This document shows positions 52,042 to 60,621 of a stretch of DNA of 64,000 nucleotides, one piece after another. Below the pieces are notes generated by a model that did not search any database, was not told the origin of the DNA, and saw nothing but the letters and a program-made list of their open reading frames with translations. The DNA lies in assembly GCA_902799685.1 (NCBI GenBank), contig CADCBO010000021.1, forward strand, positions 18,759 through 82,758, given 5' to 3'. Origin of the DNA: an uncultured Bacteroidales bacterium. Lineage in GTDB: Bacteria; Bacteroidota; Bacteroidia; Bacteroidales; Bacteroidaceae. Position numbers and translations under genes: made by a program. The stretch's first letter is position 1, and the number at the start of each line of letters is the position of its first letter.

Positions 52042-54591
52042 ATGAGACGGTTCATTTACACACTTTTTTTGTTCAGTATTTCATTGTCAGTCTTTGACGC
52101 ATCGTCTCAGGTTGTTGCCACAGGCCGTGTTGATGCTCAGGTCAAACATCAGCATATAACAGGATTCGGCGGCTTTGTATGCTCGCCTCAGTTTGCATAT
52201 AACCATATGTCAAACTCGGACATCAATAAGGTGTGGGGTAAAAGCAGTACCGTGGGGTGTAACATAATGCGCCTGTATATTCCAATAGGAAGGAATAGCT
52301 GGTGGCAGTCTTTGGAGACTGCAAAGACGGCAAAAAATATGGGACTGATTGTGTTTGCATCGCCTTGGGGACAGCCTGCTGAATGGAAGACAAACGGCAC
52401 GTCAAATGCCAAGAACAGCGGCGGCACATTGGGCTATCTGAAAAGAGAGAACTGGCCTGATTACGCACAATATCTGGAAGACTATGTACAGTACATGCGT
52501 GATAACGGTGTAGAACTTGATGCAATCAGTATCCAGAATGAGCCGGATTGGCAGGCAAGTTATGCCGGATGCCTGTGGTCGGCCTCTGAAATAGCCGAGT
52601 TTGTCAAGACTTACGGCCCTACAATAAGTTGTAAGGTTATGGCTCCAGAAACGCTTGCCGTTAGTGACAGCTATGCCAATGCCCTGAACAAGGATGATGT
52701 GCTGGCTGGCTTTGACATCTATGGCGGACATCAGTATGGCGGCATACAGTCGGCATATAGGAATCTTGCCAATAAAGGTAAGGAAATATGGATGACAGAA
52801 TATCTTATAAACTGGAACGAGGGCCAGTCGTCCAACCGCAACTTTGATTTCTCTAAGGATTTCTTTGATTTCTTCCGTGCCATTAACGTATGTATGCTTG
52901 GCGACTTCAATGCTTGGGTGCATTACGCCGCCAAACGTTATTACGGCATGTTGGGCGACGGCCAGATGGGAACATCCAACGGCGTTGTAACCAAGCGTGG
53001 TTATATTATGGCTCACTTTGCCCGTTTTGTTACAGGCATGACACGTGTTGACGCCTCGTTCGGCGACAGCGGTCTGGAGGGCTCGGCTTATCTGTCCCGT
53101 ACAGGCGACAGTGTGGTTGTGGTTATGGCAAACTCCACAACCAATGCGGTACAACTGACATTGGACATACCGTTCTATACACAGGTTGGCAAGTCTTATA
53201 CTACATCCAAGAGCAAGAGTTTCAGTCAGGCTAATGTTACCATAGACTCAGAGACCTGCCGCCCTACGGCCGAAATTGCTGCACAGAGTGTTGTTACCCT
53301 GCTTTTTGTAAAGAGTAGAGATCGTATGGTTTCAAACATGAAAGGCAGCGCCACAAGGTTTGACCGTCTGGATGACATTAAGGCCGCAAGTGCGTTTGGT
53401 ACAAACTACAAGATGAGCGGAAAGACCAAGACTCTGGATCATGAGAACCCGTTGATTTCGGCAAATACCACCAAAAGCAACGGCTATCTGAAACTTGAAT
53501 CCCGTTATGACCAGTTGGTCATGCAAATAAAGAAAGTGTCATCGACACTCAACTACAGTTCAGCCAAGACAACACTAATCTATGTGAATGCCAGAGGCTC
53601 TGTGTCATCGCATGATTATGGTGACCTGGATCTTAGCCAGAGGGAGAATTTCAACCTGGTGTTTGACCTGTCACCCAAGACTCTGACTGACGGCTGTTCC
53701 GGAATCATATCCATGACCAACAACAACTGGTCGTCAAAACTGAGCATTACTTTCGGCGATGTCTATCTGGCTGGAGCCACAAACCCGTATTACGCTACGT
53801 TGAGCGGTGATTATGTTGAGGATGACGGCAACGTGATAGATTATAGTTCCGATGCCAACTGCGTAAGCTTGGATATGACAAAGGTTTCGGGATTGCCAGG
53901 CATACTGCCTTGGATGAGCGGTAACCGCATAGTCTATGTGGCCGATACGGCGGTGGTAAGCAATGATAACATAGTGGCCGGAACAGAATGCGCCAAACTG
54001 GTGCTTACCCCTGAAGGCGGTGATTTCCGTCCTGTTCGCGGCTTTACGGCCCGGCAGGCCCAGCTGACACTTGATGTGGATGATTTCAGGTTTGTGATGA
54101 TTCCTTTTACAGCGGTTGTTCCCAACGGGGTACAGGCATTTACGGTAGATGATGATATGTGGCTTAACCGTCTGGATACCATTCCCGCCAATACTCCTGT
54201 CATAATTAACGCAAAGGGCAATACAACCATAACCGGTAACGGCAATGTGGCATATGCGGTTTCTGCCCTCAACGCAAAATACCGCGGCACGTATGTGGGC
54301 GCAAATCTGCGTGAGGGGGATTATGTGCTTGACTGTACGGAAGGAGTCTGGGGCTTGCGTAGAGTTACATCAAGCGAAACACTGAGCCCGTTTGGCGTGT
54401 ATGCAAACCTGTCATCGAAAGAGTCATTCATACCGTTGCATGGCGATGTCCTGGCTGTGGAAGGGATTAAGGCTGATGCAGGAAATGAAGAAATATATGA
54501 CCTGACCGGCCGTAGAGTGGACAATGTGAATCCGGCTCCCGGCATTTACATAAAGAACGGAAAAAAGATTGTGGTTTCTTACGCAAGATAA
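52042..54591 (+). CDS. GH30 endo-xylanase-like protein with T9SS-like tail
   Basis: This 849-residue secreted enzyme starts at ATG 52042, with signal peptide ending ASSQ. The acid/base is E167 (SIQNEPDW) and the nucleophile E253 (WMTEYL), in 'DAISIQNEP' and 'KEIWMTEYLIN' contexts typical of GH30 subfamily 8 (glucuronoxylanase/XynC). The barrel covers about 30-330, with the side beta domain to about 425. Residues about 430-815 are beta-rich and of unknown role. The tail 'IYDLTGRRVDNVNPAPGIYI...' resembles type IX secretion signals. Activity on xylan is inferred from the family only. Confidence 0.9.
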   Translation: MRRFIYTLFLFSISLSVFDASSQVVATGRVDAQVKHQHITGFGGFVCSPQFAYNHMSNSDINKVWGKSSTVGCNIMRLYIPIGRNSWWQSLETAKTAKNMGLIVFASPWGQPAEWKTNGTSNAKNSGGTLGYLKRENWPDYAQYLEDYVQYMRDNGVELDAISIQNEPDWQASYAGCLWSASEIAEFVKTYGPTISCKVMAPETLAVSDSYANALNKDDVLAGFDIYGGHQYGGIQSAYRNLANKGKEIWMTEYLINWNEGQSSNRNFDFSKDFFDFFRAINVCMLGDFNAWVHYAAKRYYGMLGDGQMGTSNGVVTKRGYIMAHFARFVTGMTRVDASFGDSGLEGSAYLSRTGDSVVVVMANSTTNAVQLTLDIPFYTQVGKSYTTSKSKSFSQANVTIDSETCRPTAEIAAQSVVTLLFVKSRDRMVSNMKGSATRFDRLDDIKAASAFGTNYKMSGKTKTLDHENPLISANTTKSNGYLKLESRYDQLVMQIKKVSSTLNYSSAKTTLIYVNARGSVSSHDYGDLDLSQRENFNLVFDLSPKTLTDGCSGIISMTNNNWSSKLSITFGDVYLAGATNPYYATLSGDYVEDDGNVIDYSSDANCVSLDMTKVSGLPGILPWMSGNRIVYVADTAVVSNDNIVAGTECAKLVLTPEGGDFRPVRGFTARQAQLTLDVDDFRFVMIPFTAVVPNGVQAFTVDDDMWLNRLDTIPANTPVIINAKGNTTITGNGNVAYAVSALNAKYRGTYVGANLREGDYVLDCTEGVWGLRRVTSSETLSPFGVYANLSSKESFIPLHGDVLAVEGIKADAGNEEIYDLTGRRVDNVNPAPGIYIKNGKKIVVSYAR

Positions 54592-54615
54592 ACAGCTTTT
54601 TTTCTGTATTTGTTG

Positions 54616-54623
54616 TAATTTTG
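54616..54623 (+). promoter_or_regulatory. -7 element of guaA
   Basis: TAATTTTG matches TAnnTTTG; the ATG at 54654 is 31 nt downstream. The -33 is poor. Confidence 0.5.
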
Positions 54624-54653
54624 CGGCTGTAAAACACAGCCAAAAATACCCCG

Positions 54654-56174
54654 ATGCAAAAGATTATTATTCTGGATTTCGGTTCCCAGACAACCCAGCT
54701 TATAGGCCGCAGAGTAAGGGAACTGGACACCTTCTGTGAGATACTGCCTTACAACAGTTTTCCAAGCGATGACCCAGATGTGATAGGAGTAATCCTGAGC
54801 GGATCACCGCTTAGCGTTTATGCCGATGACGCATTCCGCCCTGACCTTTCGGGCATAATAGGCCGCTATCCCGTGCTGGGTATATGCTATGGTGCTCAGT
54901 TGCTCAGTTATACCTACGGCGGTAAGGTGGAACAGGCCGGTACACGTGAGTACGGGCGAGCCAATCTGGGGTTTATAGATGCCGCCTGCCCTCTGTTCAA
55001 GGGGTTTGAAAAGGATTCACAGGTATGGATGAGTCACGGAGACTCAATTACCGCAATACCCGCCGGATATCATGTTACAGCATCGACTGACAGCGTCAAG
55101 TATGCGGCATTCGAGTGTGCCGACAAGCGAGTGTGGGGCGTGCAGTTCCATCCGGAGGTAGAGCATTCGCTGCAAGGCCGCCTGCTGCTTGAGAACTTTG
55201 TGGTGGGAATCTGCGGCAGCCGTAGGGAGTGGACATCGGACTCATTCATAGAGAAGACCGTTGCTGAACTTAAGGCTGAACTTGGCAATGATAAGGTTGT
55301 GCTTGGATTGAGCGGCGGTGTGGATTCTTCGGTGGCTGCTGTGCTGCTAAATAAGGCTATAGGAAAGAACCTGACCTGCATATTCGTGAACCACGGACTG
55401 TTGCGCAAGAATGAGTTTACCGATGTGCTAAATGATTATGTATGCCTGGGACTGAACGTCAAGGGCGTGGATGCATCGGAAATGTTCTTCAAGGACCTGG
55501 CCGGAGTTACGGAGCCGGAGCAGAAACGCAAGATAATAGGCCGCGATTTCATAGAGGTGTTTGATGCCGAAGCCCAGAAGATAACCGATGCCAAGTGGCT
55601 GGCACAGGGTACCATCTACCCGGACCGCATAGAGAGCCTTAACATAACGGGCAAGACCATAAAGAGCCATCATAATGTGGGCGGCCTGCCCCAGAAGATG
55701 GGCCTGAAACTGTGTGAGCCGCTCAAGTGGCTGTTCAAGGATGAGGTTCGCGCCATAGGCCGCCGCCTGGGTATTCCTGAGCATCTTATAGGCCGTCATC
55801 CGTTCCCGGGCCCGGGGCTGGCAGTAAGAATCATTGGTGAAATCACCCCACAGAAAGTTGCCGTACTACAGGAGGCCGATGCCATATACATAAACGGCCT
55901 GCGAGAGTGGGGCCTCTATGACAAGGTGTGGCAGGCTGGAGCAATACTGCTGGCAGACCGCACCGTAGGCGTGATGGGCGATGAGCGCACGTTTGACAAC
56001 GCCGTTGCACTGCGTGCCGTTACAAGTGTGGATGCCATGACCGCCGACTGGGCGGAACTCCCGTACAAATTCCTGAAAGAGATAAGCAACGAGATAATCA
56101 ACAAGGTCAAGGGCGTGAACCGCGTATGCTATGACATCAGCTCCAAACCGCCTGCCACAATAGAGTGGGAGTGA
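54654..56174 (+). CDS. guaA: GMP synthase (glutamine-hydrolysing)
   Basis: This 506-residue bifunctional enzyme converts XMP to GMP with glutamine and ATP. The class I amidotransferase has C78 (GICYGAQ) and the His/Glu pair in 'FHPEVEHS'. The ATP-pyrophosphatase P-loop is SGGVDSS (from residue 220). The C-terminal dimer domain contains '[13 protein letters not shown]' and ends '[15 protein letters not shown]', the conserved GMP-synthase terminus. It stands alone between two terminators/promoters. Confidence 0.97.
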   Translation: MQKIIILDFGSQTTQLIGRRVRELDTFCEILPYNSFPSDDPDVIGVILSGSPLSVYADDAFRPDLSGIIGRYPVLGICYGAQLLSYTYGGKVEQAGTREYGRANLGFIDAACPLFKGFEKDSQVWMSHGDSITAIPAGYHVTASTDSVKYAAFECADKRVWGVQFHPEVEHSLQGRLLLENFVVGICGSRREWTSDSFIEKTVAELKAELGNDKVVLGLSGGVDSSVAAVLLNKAIGKNLTCIFVNHGLLRKNEFTDVLNDYVCLGLNVKGVDASEMFFKDLAGVTEPEQKRKIIGRDFIEVFDAEAQKITDAKWLAQGTIYPDRIESLNITGKTIKSHHNVGGLPQKMGLKLCEPLKWLFKDEVRAIGRRLGIPEHLIGRHPFPGPGLAVRIIGEITPQKVAVLQEADAIYINGLREWGLYDKVWQAGAILLADRTVGVMGDERTFDNAVALRAVTSVDAMTADWAELPYKFLKEISNEIINKVKGVNRVCYDISSKPPATIEWE

Positions 56175-56180
56175 TTCCGT

Positions 56181-56224
56181 AATAAACATTGAGGGGTGGT
56201 CAGAACCGCCCCTCAATGTTTATT
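56181..56224 (+). terminator. Long bidirectional terminator between guaA and a minus gene
   Basis: A 19-bp stem (56181-56199 with 56206-56224, one G-T pair) around a 6-nt loop. It follows guaA by 6 nt and includes two bases of the stop codon of the minus-strand gene ending at 56223. Confidence 0.9.
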
Positions 56225-56768
56225 ATGCAAATGAAGATGATGGTGAGAACGGGCCGGAGCCGTCAAATATATCCTTGAATAATGAGAACCATGAGAAACA
56301 AACTATAGGCTCTATTATGCTGCCCACCAATGCTATGATGCTTATTATGAATGCCGCCGTAAGCATACCTTTAAGCTTATAATGCTCCGGGTTGGTCTTG
56401 ACTATGTTGCGTCCCTTGCTGCTCTTGATGAGTGCTGTCAGGGCAAAAATGAATCCCAGAATGGGGATTACGGCACATTGATTTGCCACCAGTGACCAAA
56501 CAAAGCTGCTTACGGTGTGTGGAGCTATCTCACGTGAATCTTCTCCTTCTTCCGGCTGTTCATCGGCTGCAGGACTCTCCTGTTCCGTTTGGGGTTCTAT
56601 TACGGGTTCTGCTATAGGCTCTATAATTGTTTCTGTCTCTTGTACAGACGGTTCCTCTGCCGGAGTGTACTCATTATCGGAATTAATGGCTACGCCTACC
56701 TGCGCGCCGCAAAAAGGACAGAATACTGCATCATCCTGGATTTCCTTGTGGCAATTGTAACAAAACAT
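56223..56768 (-). CDS. Zinc-ribbon membrane protein with DUF4190-like helices
   Basis: This 181-residue protein has an N-terminal zinc ribbon (CYNCHKEI...CPFCGAQ), an acidic Glu/Pro-rich linker (about 32-83), and two membrane helices ('LVANQCAVIPILGFIFALTALIKSSKG', 'GMLTAAFIISIIALVGSIIEP') in the DUF4190 style. It ends in a Ser/Pro-rich tail. Function is unknown. Convergent to guaA and sharing its terminator. Confidence 0.82.
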   Translation of the reverse strand: MFCYNCHKEIQDDAVFCPFCGAQVGVAINSDNEYTPAEEPSVQETETIIEPIAEPVIEPQTEQESPAADEQPEEGEDSREIAPHTVSSFVWSLVANQCAVIPILGFIFALTALIKSSKGRNIVKTNPEHYKLKGMLTAAFIISIIALVGSIIEPIVCFSWFSLFKDIFDGSGPFSPSSSFA

Positions 56769-56798
56769 AATACAAACTATTAAACGGTTGGTTTTTTA

Positions 56799-56806
56799 CA
56801 AAGATA
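56799..56806 (-). promoter_or_regulatory. -7 element of the zinc-ribbon gene
   Basis: TATCTTTG on the minus strand, 30 nt from the ATG at 56768. The -33 is not clear. On the plus strand TATCTTTA (56820-56827) is a near match for the GH97 gene. Confidence 0.45.
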
Positions 56807-56849
56807 ATGCAAGTTTCATTATCTTTATACCCAATAAACGAAAGTTATT

Positions 56850-58754
56850 ATGAAAAGAGTATTTTTGCTTGTAACGTTTGCTGTTTCATTCTTTTGCCGG
56901 GTTAGTGCTCATATTCAGTCTTATGAGGTAAAGTCACCAGACAAAATGATTAGTTTTAAGCTTAATCTGGATTTAGAACAACAAACATTATTGTATAAGA
57001 TTACTGTGGATGGAGTGGATGTGATAGACTGGTCTAATCTGGGCTATGTCAACAATCTTGAGGAGACTCCTTTTGCTTTGGATTCAAAACCCTTATACAA
57101 TCGTCCCCATAAGTATAAGAGCGTATGGAAACCTTTGTGGGGCAAACGTGCCCAGGTTAAGGATGTTTATAACTATGCTTTGTACTATATTTCTTGTAAT
57201 ATAGGTCAGATGTCTCTTGCGGTCCAAGTTTACAATGATGGCGTAGCTTTCAAGTTGAACGGTCATTCTGAGACTGTTTGCTACGAGAATACCGAATTCA
57301 ACTTTGCAGGAGATTATACGGCTTGGTATTATAATGGCGAGAGGCATAATATAGGGCCTGAAAAACTGTCCGATGCCAACGGAGAACGTCTGCCTATTAT
57401 GATTGTCAAGGCTGCTGATGACCTTTATTTGGGCTTACATGAGGCAAATTTGAATGATGGAGGGTGGCCTATGAGACTGCAATCGGAGAGCGGCTCTACC
57501 AGTTTCAAAGTTATACCTGAAAAGATATCTGAAAAGAGGTGGGGGTATAGTGGCGCATGGCGAGTGCTGATGGTGGGCAAGACTCCGGGTGATTTGGTGG
57601 ATTCACATCTTATTGAGTTGCTCAATCCTGAGCCGGGGGGTGATTTCAGTTGGGTGCGTCCCGGCGTCTATCTCTGGGACTGGCGCATTGACGGCGCTGT
57701 CTGGGACGGCTACCATTACGGCATGAATTATGATTCATGGACCCGCATGATTGACTTTGCCGCCGAGCAGGGATTCCAGGGGCTGGTGCTGGATGCAAAC
57801 TGGTACGGCCCGGAGTTTGAGAAGGACTCTGACCCCACCAAGGGTGACAAGGCGCGCGATGTACAGCGCATCATAAAATACGGAAAGGACCGTGGAGTGG
57901 GCGTATGGCTCTATCTGAACGATGTGGCCGGCACCAACTATCCCATTGAGGAGACTCTGGCCCAGTATGAGGAGTGGGGCGCATCGGGCGTAAAATACGG
58001 TTTCATGAACGGCAATCCTCAGGAGAAGAACCGCAAGACTCAGGAGATTACTGCCCTGTGCGCCAAGCATCATCTTATGGTTGATTATCACGACTATCCT
58101 GTTCATCCGTTCGGACAGATGCGCACCTGGCCCAACGCCGTAACCCGCGAGTACTGCAAGGCGCAGCTGGACGGCCGACAGATATTCCAGCCCAAAACTT
58201 TTGTGACATCGGCCTTTGTAAATATGGTGGCAGGCCCGATTGACCAGAACAACGGCTTCTTAGAGCTGCATCAGGGCCGCACCACACGTAAAGACAACAA
58301 CCAGGAGGTGCCATCTACTGTAACAGGTGAGATTGCCCGCACGCTCATAACATGGTCCGGTGCTACTGTTATTCCGGATATTCCGGAGTATTACCGCAAA
58401 TATCCGGCATTGCTGGAGTTCCTCAGCGCCGAGAAGCAGCCTTGGCAGGAGAGCATAACCCTGGCCGGCGAGATAGGCGAGTATATCGTGATGGCCCGTC
58501 AAAACAAGGATGGCGATTGGCTTATAGGCGCCGCCACAAATGAGGATGGCCGCACGCTCAGCGTTCCGCTCAGTTTCCTCAAGAAAGGGAAATACACGGC
58601 TACCGTAAGCACCGATGCCGATGACACCCATTATCGCACCAACCGCGAGACCTACAAGACTGAAGATCCTCAGGTTGTAAATAAAAAGTCCGTGCTTGAA
58701 CTCAAGCTTGCTCCCGGAGGCGGAGCCTGTGTGCTGATTAAGAAGAACAAATGA
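56850..58754 (+). CDS. GH97 family glycoside hydrolase
   Basis: This 634-residue exported enzyme has a signal peptide ending RVSA. The N-terminal beta domain (about 20-260) is followed by a (beta/alpha)8 barrel with 'WRIDGAVWDGYHYGMNYDSWTRMIDFAAEQGFQGLVLDANWYG' and 'VDYHDYPVHPFGQMRTWPNAVTREY', and a C-terminal domain with 'GDWLIGAATNEDGRTL'. These are GH97 features. Retaining GH97 enzymes use an Asp in a KVDFMD-like strand; here the strand is VKYGFMNGNPQ, so catalysis may differ. The first 750 bp are more AT-rich than the rest. The stop overlaps the ABC exporter start by 4 nt. Substrate (alpha-galactoside, alpha-glucoside) not readable. Confidence 0.9.
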   Translation: MKRVFLLVTFAVSFFCRVSAHIQSYEVKSPDKMISFKLNLDLEQQTLLYKITVDGVDVIDWSNLGYVNNLEETPFALDSKPLYNRPHKYKSVWKPLWGKRAQVKDVYNYALYYISCNIGQMSLAVQVYNDGVAFKLNGHSETVCYENTEFNFAGDYTAWYYNGERHNIGPEKLSDANGERLPIMIVKAADDLYLGLHEANLNDGGWPMRLQSESGSTSFKVIPEKISEKRWGYSGAWRVLMVGKTPGDLVDSHLIELLNPEPGGDFSWVRPGVYLWDWRIDGAVWDGYHYGMNYDSWTRMIDFAAEQGFQGLVLDANWYGPEFEKDSDPTKGDKARDVQRIIKYGKDRGVGVWLYLNDVAGTNYPIEETLAQYEEWGASGVKYGFMNGNPQEKNRKTQEITALCAKHHLMVDYHDYPVHPFGQMRTWPNAVTREYCKAQLDGRQIFQPKTFVTSAFVNMVAGPIDQNNGFLELHQGRTTRKDNNQEVPSTVTGEIARTLITWSGATVIPDIPEYYRKYPALLEFLSAEKQPWQESITLAGEIGEYIVMARQNKDGDWLIGAATNEDGRTLSVPLSFLKKGKYTATVSTDADDTHYRTNRETYKTEDPQVVNKKSVLELKLAPGGGACVLIKKNK

Positions 58755-60541
58755 ACCTGTTTCAGCTATTCCGTAACATCTGGCCATTTGTAAGACCATA
58801 CAAATGGCTTGTGATGATTACTCTGATTCTGACGCTGTTGGGGTCGGCCATGCAGCAGGTCAACGCCATTGTGCTGGACCGTACGGTAGATTCCATAAAC
58901 GCGCTGATAGGAACGGATTTCACCTGGAATCAGGCTGCCAGGATTCTTGTCATAATATCGGTGGTGCTGCTGGGTAAGGAGATACTGTCGGCGGGAATCA
59001 CCTTTGCCCAGAACTATTACGGTGAGCGTATGCGCATATTCGTGTCAAGAGACCTGTCACAGAGTGTGATAGAGAAGGTGCTCACGTTCAGGATGGCGTT
59101 CTTTTCACAGTCCGATAACGCTACGGGTAAGATTCAGGCCCGAATAGACCAGGGCGTAAGCAGTCTGTCACGAACGGTGCAGAACTTCTTCATAGACCTG
59201 CTGCCCATGTTTACAAGCGCCCTGCTGGCATTGATACTGATGTTTGCGGCCAATGTCTATGTAGGTCTTGTGGCGCTTTGCATTGTACCCATATATTTCT
59301 GGATTACCTACAGGCAGGCACGCAGGCTTAAAGGATGGCGCCGTGAGATGCGCGGCTATCTGGAATCCAAGAGCCAGGGTATAAAGAACATAATTGATTC
59401 CATAAACGTAATCAAGTCATTCAACCGCGAGAACATAGAGGGCCGCAAGCAGCTTGACCTGCAGAACCAGGTTACTGAGAACCAGCTCAAGACCCGTCAG
59501 GTAGGCTTCTATTACAGCAGCCTGAAGAGTTTTGTAAAGCAGGTGGGTACCGTGCTTGTCATCATCCTTACCGCATATCTGGTGCTGATAGACTATCCCG
59601 GTATGTCTATAGGTAAGATCATGTACCACGTTATGCTTTTCAGTAACGTTATAGCCCCCATCACGCAGCTGCAGCGTATTTTTGACGATGTTAACGATGC
59701 CCTTATCTATGCCGAAGGCTTCTTTGATATACTGAATTCTGATTCTGAAGTGGAACCGTCCGGTACATACCGTCCGGAGAAGATAAAGGGAGAGTTCAAG
59801 CTTACGGGCGTGGACTTTACCTATCCAAACGGGAACAAGGCCCTGTTCGGAGTGGATATGACCATAGAGCCGGGCAGGATTACCGCGCTGGTGGGCCTGT
59901 CCGGTGCCGGTAAGAGTACCATTGTGAACCTGCTGGACAAGTTCTATGAGCCACAGGCGGGAACTATAACGCTGGACGGGGTTGATCTGCGGGAGTATGA
60001 CACCAAATACCTGCGCGACAACATAGGTCTGGTGCTTCAGAAAAACCATATATTTGACGGTACCATCGAGGAGAATATCCTTTACGGAAAGCCCGATGCC
60101 ACGCATGACGAGGTGGTGGAGGCTGCCCGTAAGGCTTGCATATATGACCAGATAATGGCTTTGCCGCAACAGTTCGGCAATAAGGCCACGGACCTTTCGG
60201 GAGGTCAGCAGCAACGCATAGCCATAGCCCGCATGTTCCTTAAGAATCCGCCGGTGATATTCCTGGATGAGCCTACCGCCAGCCTTGACGCCATAGCAAC
60301 CGAGCAGATTAAGAACAGCATTGACGCTATCAAGAAAGACCGCACGGTTATAATCATATCGCACAGCATATCGCAGATTATAGACAGCGATATGGTCTAT
60401 GCGTTACAGAAGGGGCGGGTGGAGCAGTCCGGCCACCCCGATGACGTTTATAAGAAAGGAGGTGTCTATAAGGATATCATAGACGCTTCGGCCCGCAGCC
60501 TGAACATAGACAAGATAGCCCGGACCATAGAAGGCAGCTGA
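58751..60541 (+). CDS. ABC exporter (membrane and ATPase fused)
   Basis: This 596-residue half-transporter of the type IV (multidrug/lipid) exporter class works as a dimer. Six membrane helices fill residues 1 to about 305; the nucleotide-binding domain begins near 345. Walker A is GLSGAGKST (382-390), the signature LSGGQQQR, and Walker B VIFLDEPTASLD. The His loop is in 'IIISHS'. Substrate unknown (lipid or drug by family). The start overlaps the GH97 stop, so the two are translationally coupled, an unusual pairing. Confidence 0.95.
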   Translation: MNLFQLFRNIWPFVRPYKWLVMITLILTLLGSAMQQVNAIVLDRTVDSINALIGTDFTWNQAARILVIISVVLLGKEILSAGITFAQNYYGERMRIFVSRDLSQSVIEKVLTFRMAFFSQSDNATGKIQARIDQGVSSLSRTVQNFFIDLLPMFTSALLALILMFAANVYVGLVALCIVPIYFWITYRQARRLKGWRREMRGYLESKSQGIKNIIDSINVIKSFNRENIEGRKQLDLQNQVTENQLKTRQVGFYYSSLKSFVKQVGTVLVIILTAYLVLIDYPGMSIGKIMYHVMLFSNVIAPITQLQRIFDDVNDALIYAEGFFDILNSDSEVEPSGTYRPEKIKGEFKLTGVDFTYPNGNKALFGVDMTIEPGRITALVGLSGAGKSTIVNLLDKFYEPQAGTITLDGVDLREYDTKYLRDNIGLVLQKNHIFDGTIEENILYGKPDATHDEVVEAARKACIYDQIMALPQQFGNKATDLSGGQQQRIAIARMFLKNPPVIFLDEPTASLDAIATEQIKNSIDAIKKDRTVIIISHSISQIIDSDMVYALQKGRVEQSGHPDDVYKKGGVYKDIIDASARSLNIDKIARTIEGS

Positions 60542-60543
60542 TT

Positions 60544-60575
60544 GTTGCGGGATTTTCTTTTTTTCACTAATTTCG
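60544..60575 (+). promoter_or_regulatory. Candidate promoter of the second GH3
   Basis: GTTG (60544-60547), 20 nt, TAATTTCG (60568-60575): each element one mismatch from consensus, just after the exporter stop. Confidence 0.5.
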
Positions 60576-60621
60576 CTACCCATAAAAGAATATTGACAAA
60601 CAACTAAATAACATCTCGCTT

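Noticed and set aside
59417-60364. Minus-strand frame of 315 codons inside the ABC exporter
   Set aside because: It is an antisense shadow of the conserved ATPase and linker region; the plus-strand gene is certain.
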